DNA from: Deltaproteobacteria bacterium
GTDB taxonomy: Bacteria; Desulfobacterota; Desulfobacteria; Desulfobacterales; JAABPS01
Length of the DNA: 8,732 nt
Direction of reading: 5' to 3'
NCBI GenBank assembly: GCA_019309685.1
Contig: JAFDFT010000065.1
Coordinates: forward strand, 1-8,732
The notes under the pieces were generated by a model. The model saw only the letters and a program-made list of their open reading frames with translations. It was not told the origin of the DNA and searched no databases. The first letter of the stretch is position 1, and each line of letters starts with the position of its first letter. The position numbers and the translations under genes were made by a program. Below, piece after piece: positions 6,308-8,732 of this stretch.

Positions 6308-6850
6308 ATGAATACATTTGATATTATTATTGCAGCTATTTTCGGATACTGTCTGGTAAGAGGACTCTTCAGGGGGCTAATTAAGGAACTGGCATCAATT
6401 ATCGGGGTGTTAAGCGGTTTTTATGCGGCTTATACATATTATCAAGAGGCTGCCAGAATGATGTCCGGCTGGATTTCGAATACAGGGTATCTAAATATCG
6501 TTAGTTTTCTGATAATATTTTGTTCTATTTTTATTATTATCAGTATTGTGGGGATTCTCATTAAGTACCTGTTAAATATTGTATTTTTAGGCTGGATTGA
6601 CCGGCTTTTTGGAGCAGTATTCGGCATGATTAAAGCGATACTGATTGCGTCTGTGTTATTAATTGCGTTTACTTCGTTTCTACCCGGAGGCGGTTCCATT
6701 ATTAAGGACTCAATCCTTGCGCCTCATGTATCGATGATATCTGAAAAAATGGCGAAAGTTATTTCAAAAGATATGAAAAAAGAATTTCAATCAAATATCT
6801 GGGAACTTAAAAAAAGTTGGACAGAACAAAACAAAAAAATAAGCAAGTAA
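6308..6850 (+). CDS. cvpA: CvpA family inner-membrane protein
   Basis: CvpA-family proteins are small inner-membrane proteins, named from colicin V production in E. coli; their biochemical activity is unsettled. The 180-residue product has the family plan: a first hydrophobic helix with the FDIIIAAIFGYCLVRGLFRGLIKE pattern split across residues 4-27, a second helix (about 28-46), a long hydrophobic stretch (62-94), and a fourth after GWIDRLFGAVFG (95-106), reaching about residue 124. A soluble lysine-rich tail follows (about 145-180), predicted cytoplasmic if the usual topology holds. A good ribosome site supports the ATG at 6308. The 3' end overlaps mazG by 34 bp, so the two are probably translated together. 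The link between a CvpA protein and nucleotide sanitation is unexplained, and adjacency alone does not show a shared function. Confidence 0.85.
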   Translation: MNTFDIIIAAIFGYCLVRGLFRGLIKELASIIGVLSGFYAAYTYYQEAARMMSGWISNTGYLNIVSFLIIFCSIFIIISIVGILIKYLLNIVFLGWIDRLFGAVFGMIKAILIASVLLIAFTSFLPGGGSIIKDSILAPHVSMISEKMAKVISKDMKKEFQSNIWELKKSWTEQNKKISK

Positions 6851-7620
6851 ATATTGATGCATTGGTTAAGCTCATTGAGACATTAAGAAGTGAAAATGGG
6901 TGCCCATGGGATAAAAAACAGACGCCTAAGTCCATGTCTGTTTATCTTATTGAGGAAATGTATGAATTGATAGAGGCTATTGAAGTCAAAGAGCCCAGTG
7001 ATGTTTGTGAAGAACTTGGTGATGTACTGTTCCATATTTTTTTTCTGGCAGATATTTTCGACGAAAAGGGTTTTTTTAATATTGAGGATATTTTTATTAA
7101 AATTGTCGAAAAAATGGTTCGGAGACATCCGCATGTTTTTGGTGATGGTGCAATTGAAAGCGCTGATGAAGTGAAAGAACAATGGCATAAAATTAAAGTA
7201 AAAGAAGCGAAAAACGATCAAGAGGCATCCTTTCTTGATTCTGTGCCTGTGACACTTCCCGCTCTAATGCGTGCCTATAGAATTTCTGAAAGAGCTGCAA
7301 CGTCTGGGTTTGACTGGGAAGGCGTTTCAGGAGTGATGAAGAAGCTGGATGAAGAATTGACTGAGCTAAAGGCTGAAATCGCTGAAGACAAACAAGATAG
7401 AATTGAGATGGAATATGGCGATGTGCTTTTTACGCTGGTAAATATTGCCAGATTTTTAAAACTTCATCCTGAAACAGCTTTAAAACGCGCCATTAGAAAA
7501 TTTGAAAATCGATTTAAGAATATGGAGAAGACAGTTTTAAAGAGCGGCAAAACTCTTGAATCCATGTCACAGGATGAAATGGATTTGATTTGGGATATGT
7601 ATAAAACAAAAGTCGGTTAA
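6817..7620 (+). CDS. mazG: Nucleoside triphosphate pyrophosphohydrolase MazG (two-domain)
   Basis: MazG hydrolyses (d)NTPs to monophosphates and pyrophosphate, limiting aberrant nucleotides. The 267-residue product has both tandem domains, like E. coli MazG. Domain one has ENGCPWDKKQT (26-36), LIEEMYELIEA (44-54) and EELGDVLFH (65-73), the EExxE and ExxD magnesium-binding pattern, followed by RRHPHVFGD (102-110). Domain two starts at PALMRAYRISERAATSGFDW (148-167), with DEELTELKAE (178-187) and EYGDVLF (199-205). The most likely start is TTG at 6817, inside the cvpA 3' end; GGGA occurs somewhat upstream but the ribosome site is weak. A second TTG at 6862 would trim the conserved N-terminal helix. 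Both metal-binding sets are intact, so it is probably active. Repeat copy A3 begins two bases after the stop codon. Confidence 0.94.
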   Translation: MDRTKQKNKQVNIDALVKLIETLRSENGCPWDKKQTPKSMSVYLIEEMYELIEAIEVKEPSDVCEELGDVLFHIFFLADIFDEKGFFNIEDIFIKIVEKMVRRHPHVFGDGAIESADEVKEQWHKIKVKEAKNDQEASFLDSVPVTLPALMRAYRISERAATSGFDWEGVSGVMKKLDEELTELKAEIAEDKQDRIEMEYGDVLFTLVNIARFLKLHPETALKRAIRKFENRFKNMEKTVLKSGKTLESMSQDEMDLIWDMYKTKVG

Positions 7621-7622
7621 CT

Positions 7623-7707
7623 CGTGCCCATCCATAAATTACTATTTTGCCCGATTTCTCCGCTTTTCTTGAACTCGAACAAAATATCATATTTTTGGAC
7701 AGACACT
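7623..7707. repeat. Palindromic repeat family A, miniature copy A3 (85 bp)
   Basis: The left arm GTGCCCATCCATAAATTACT (7624-7643) and right arm ending TTTTTGGACAGACACT (to 7707) match the two ends of A1, and the run TTCTTGAACTCGAACAAAATATC is likewise shared with the A1 right arm apart from small changes. The internal hairpin and conserved block seen in A1 and A2 are missing, so the two arms are nearly back to back. It would form one long imperfect hairpin of about 35-40 pairs with few unpaired loop bases. It starts two bases after the mazG stop and could serve as a 3'-end structure for that transcript. Confidence 0.75.
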
Positions 7708-7721
7708 AACAAGGTCATTTG

Positions 7722-7739
7722 GTCAAGCTTTTCCTTGAC
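7722..7739. repeat. Small perfect hairpin after repeat A3
   Basis: GTCAAG (7722-7727) pairs with CTTGAC (7734-7739) around a six-base CTTTTC loop. No T-run follows on either strand, so it is not a typical intrinsic terminator. Function unknown. Confidence 0.4.
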
Positions 7740-7789
7740 GAATTATTATCTGCTGTTTCGTTCAGTTCCCCGTTATAGACGAAAATATA

Positions 7790-7814
7790 CTGATCTCGCA
7801 AAAGGTCAAAATTG
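7790..7814. repeat. Possible decayed end of a family B repeat
   Basis: CTGATCTCGCAAAAGGTCAA and the bases after it resemble the reverse complement of the right end of the family B element at 7818-7955, which begins ATGACTTCGTAAGAAGCCCA. Shared positions include TGA, TCG, AA, AG, CA and ATT in the same order. It lies immediately outside the intact element, in direct orientation to its left end. The match is imperfect. Confidence 0.3.
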
Positions 7815-7817
7815 CTG

Positions 7818-7955
7818 ATGACAAAGTAAGAAGTCCAAGTTTCCCGCTTCGCTACAACAAACGACGCAAGTCCCAAGGAACGAGGCGTACTTATAGTACG
7901 CTGCAGTGACGGGGGATGTAGCGCAACGCTGAAATTGGGCTTCTTACGAAGTCAT
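7818..7955. repeat. Palindromic repeat family B (138 bp) upstream of hisH
   Basis: The ends are ATGACAAAGTAAGAAGTCCA (7818-7837) and, read as reverse complement, ATGACTTCGTAAGAAGCCCA (7955-7936). Pairing continues inward, for example CGCTTCGCTACA on the left with CGTTGCGCTACA from the right. It ends in a perfect central hairpin, GCGTACT (7885-7891) and AGTACGC (7895-7901), with loop TAT. The whole unit is therefore one nested dyad centred close to 7890. No reading frame of note. It stops 21 bases before the hisH ATG, so it lies in the hisH leader or promoter region. Confidence 0.75.
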
Positions 7956-7976
7956 AAAATATAAACCGGAAAAATT

Positions 7977-8606
7977 ATGATAGCTATTATAGACTACAGT
8001 GCTGGAAATCTCACAAGTGTTGAACGTGCACTGAGATATATCGGTTTCGAAAGCTGTATAACAAACGATATTACGAAAATTAAAGCATCTGAAAGGATTA
8101 TTTTCCCAGGGGTTGGTGCGGCAGGCTCAGCAATGGACAGTCTGATTCAGCTGGGTATCGATCGCGCACTCAAAGAAGCTTTCAGCGAAGGGAAACCAAT
8201 CCTCGGTATATGCCTGGGTTCACAGATAATCCTTGGGCATAGTGAAGAGAATGAAACATCGTGTTTGGGAATAATCAGCGGCTTAGTGAGGGCTTTTCCA
8301 GATGGGCTCATTGGAAAAGATAAAAATAAACTGAAGATCCCCCATATGGGCTGGAACCAGGTAGAGATTGTAGTTGACCATCCCATACTGGAAGGGATAA
8401 AGGCTGATGATGAATTTTATTTTGTACATGGATATTACCCGAATCCTGATGATTCCGACCATGTTATCGGTTTCACAGAATACGGTATTCAATTTCCATC
8501 GGTTATCGGTTCAAAAAATCTTCTGGCAACCCAATTTCATCTTGAAAAAAGCGGAAGGCCTGGGTTAAAAATGCTGAAAAATTTTAGTGAGTGGCAGCCA
8601 TGTTAA
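7977..8606 (+). CDS. hisH: Imidazole glycerol phosphate synthase, glutaminase subunit HisH
   Basis: HisH hydrolyses glutamine and passes ammonia to HisF for the fifth step of histidine synthesis. The 209-residue class I amidotransferase has IDYSAGNLTSVERAL (5-19), the oxyanion strand FPGVGAAGSAM (43-53), the nucleophile elbow GICLGSQ with Cys79, IPHMGWN (121-127), YFVHGYY (148-154), and the His188/Glu190 pair in QFHLEKSG. The usual family text at that site is HPE; here the middle residue is Leu, which should not remove catalysis since His and Glu are kept. The ATG at 7977 gives the standard N-terminus; GGAAA lies upstream as a modest ribosome site. The stop overlaps the hisF start by 7 bp. 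Paralogues of HisH/HisF act in some sugar-amidation clusters, but no such neighbours are visible. Confidence 0.94.
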   Translation: MIAIIDYSAGNLTSVERALRYIGFESCITNDITKIKASERIIFPGVGAAGSAMDSLIQLGIDRALKEAFSEGKPILGICLGSQIILGHSEENETSCLGIISGLVRAFPDGLIGKDKNKLKIPHMGWNQVEIVVDHPILEGIKADDEFYFVHGYYPNPDDSDHVIGFTEYGIQFPSVIGSKNLLATQFHLEKSGRPGLKMLKNFSEWQPC

Positions 8607-8732
8607 GCAAACGTATCATACCGTGTCTTGATGTCCATGAGGGCAGGACAACAAAGGGTGTCAAATTCAAAAATAATATTGATATTGGTGATCCAGTTGA
8701 TATGGCGCGGTACTACTACGATGCCGGTGCAG
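8600..8732 (+). CDS. hisF: Imidazole glycerol phosphate synthase, cyclase subunit HisF (5' part)
   Basis: HisF uses ammonia from HisH to convert PRFAR into imidazole glycerol phosphate and AICAR. Only 44 codons lie in the window. They read MLSKRIIPCLDVHEGR followed by TTKGVKF, then GDPVDMARYYYDAGA, the first strand and helix of the (beta/alpha)8 barrel. Catalytic Asp11 is in PCLDV and Lys19 is in the TTKGVKF segment, both in the expected places. The start ATG at 8600 overlaps the hisH stop (ATGTTAA), so translation is probably coupled and no separate ribosome site is needed. The gene runs past the right edge. Confidence 0.93.
   Translation, partial: MLSKRIIPCLDVHEGRTTKGVKFKNNIDIGDPVDMARYYYDAGA

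Larger units (their letters stand above)
7621..7976. other. Non-coding interval between mazG and hisH
   Basis: This 356-bp gap holds repeat A3 (7623-7707), a short hairpin (7722-7739), a possible decayed family B end (7790-7814) and the intact family B palindrome (7818-7955). Unique sequence is limited to about 7740-7789 and 7956-7976. A lone TATACT at 7786-7791 could be a -10 box for hisHF, but no convincing -35 stands 16-18 bases upstream, so I do not call a promoter. The 64-codon frame starting at 7624 is inside repeat A3 and has no ribosome site or recognisable content. Confidence 0.6.

Noticed and set aside
6883..7221. 112-codon minus-strand frame opposite mazG
   Set aside because: It is an antisense shadow of the well-supported mazG coding region with no independent signals.
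7624..7818. 64-codon plus-strand reading frame after mazG
   Set aside because: Its first half is the family A miniature repeat, it has no ribosome site, and its composition resembles no protein.
7977..8732. HisH2/HisF2-type sugar amidation pair instead of histidine genes
   Set aside because: HisF Asp11 and Lys19 are in place and no sugar-biosynthesis neighbours are visible. The histidine pathway is the simpler reading, though the genes to the right are unseen.

Overview
The window carries conserved bacterial housekeeping genes in a moderately AT-rich genome, with no phage genes, transposases, CRISPR arrays, rRNA or tRNA that I can see. The minus-strand order phoH-like (ybeZ) > pgpH/yqfF-type HD > ybeY > pdxJ > nnrE, the cvpA-mazG pair and the HisH/HisF sequences suggest an anaerobic Desulfobacterota (former Deltaproteobacteria), perhaps Desulfobacterales. 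That placement is inference from gene order and sequence style, not a database match.

Layout. Positions 1-610 (minus) hold the N-terminal part of NAD(P)H-hydrate epimerase, cut by the left edge. Positions 612-1156 hold no credible gene; they contain two long palindromic repeats (family A) and a decayed third end. Positions 1157-1879 (minus) are pdxJ. Positions 2036-5850 (minus) form a tight cluster read in the order phoH-like ATPase, membrane HD phosphodiesterase (PgpH family), then the rRNA-maturation metalloprotein YbeY, whose start overlaps the end of pgpH. Positions 5851-6307 are a divergent control region with plausible promoters both ways. Positions 6308-7620 (plus) are cvpA and full-length two-domain mazG, which overlap. 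Positions 7621-7976 are non-coding and repeat-filled: a miniature family A copy directly after the mazG stop, and a different 138-bp palindrome (family B) just upstream of hisH. Positions 7977-8732 (plus) are hisH and the first 44 codons of hisF, overlapping by 7 bp.

How the genes fit together. PhoH-like/YbeZ and YbeY are known partners in ribosomal RNA processing and quality control. The HD membrane protein between them is a likely cyclic-di-AMP phosphodiesterase. PdxJ makes pyridoxine 5'-phosphate. NnrE repairs damaged NAD(P)H hydrates. MazG is a nucleotide-pool pyrophosphohydrolase. HisH and HisF make imidazole glycerol phosphate for histidine synthesis.

I found no convincing new multi-gene system. 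The strongest unexplained signal is the set of nested palindromic repeats, which sit exactly at gene boundaries and whose internal stems differ in sequence between copies but keep their pairing.
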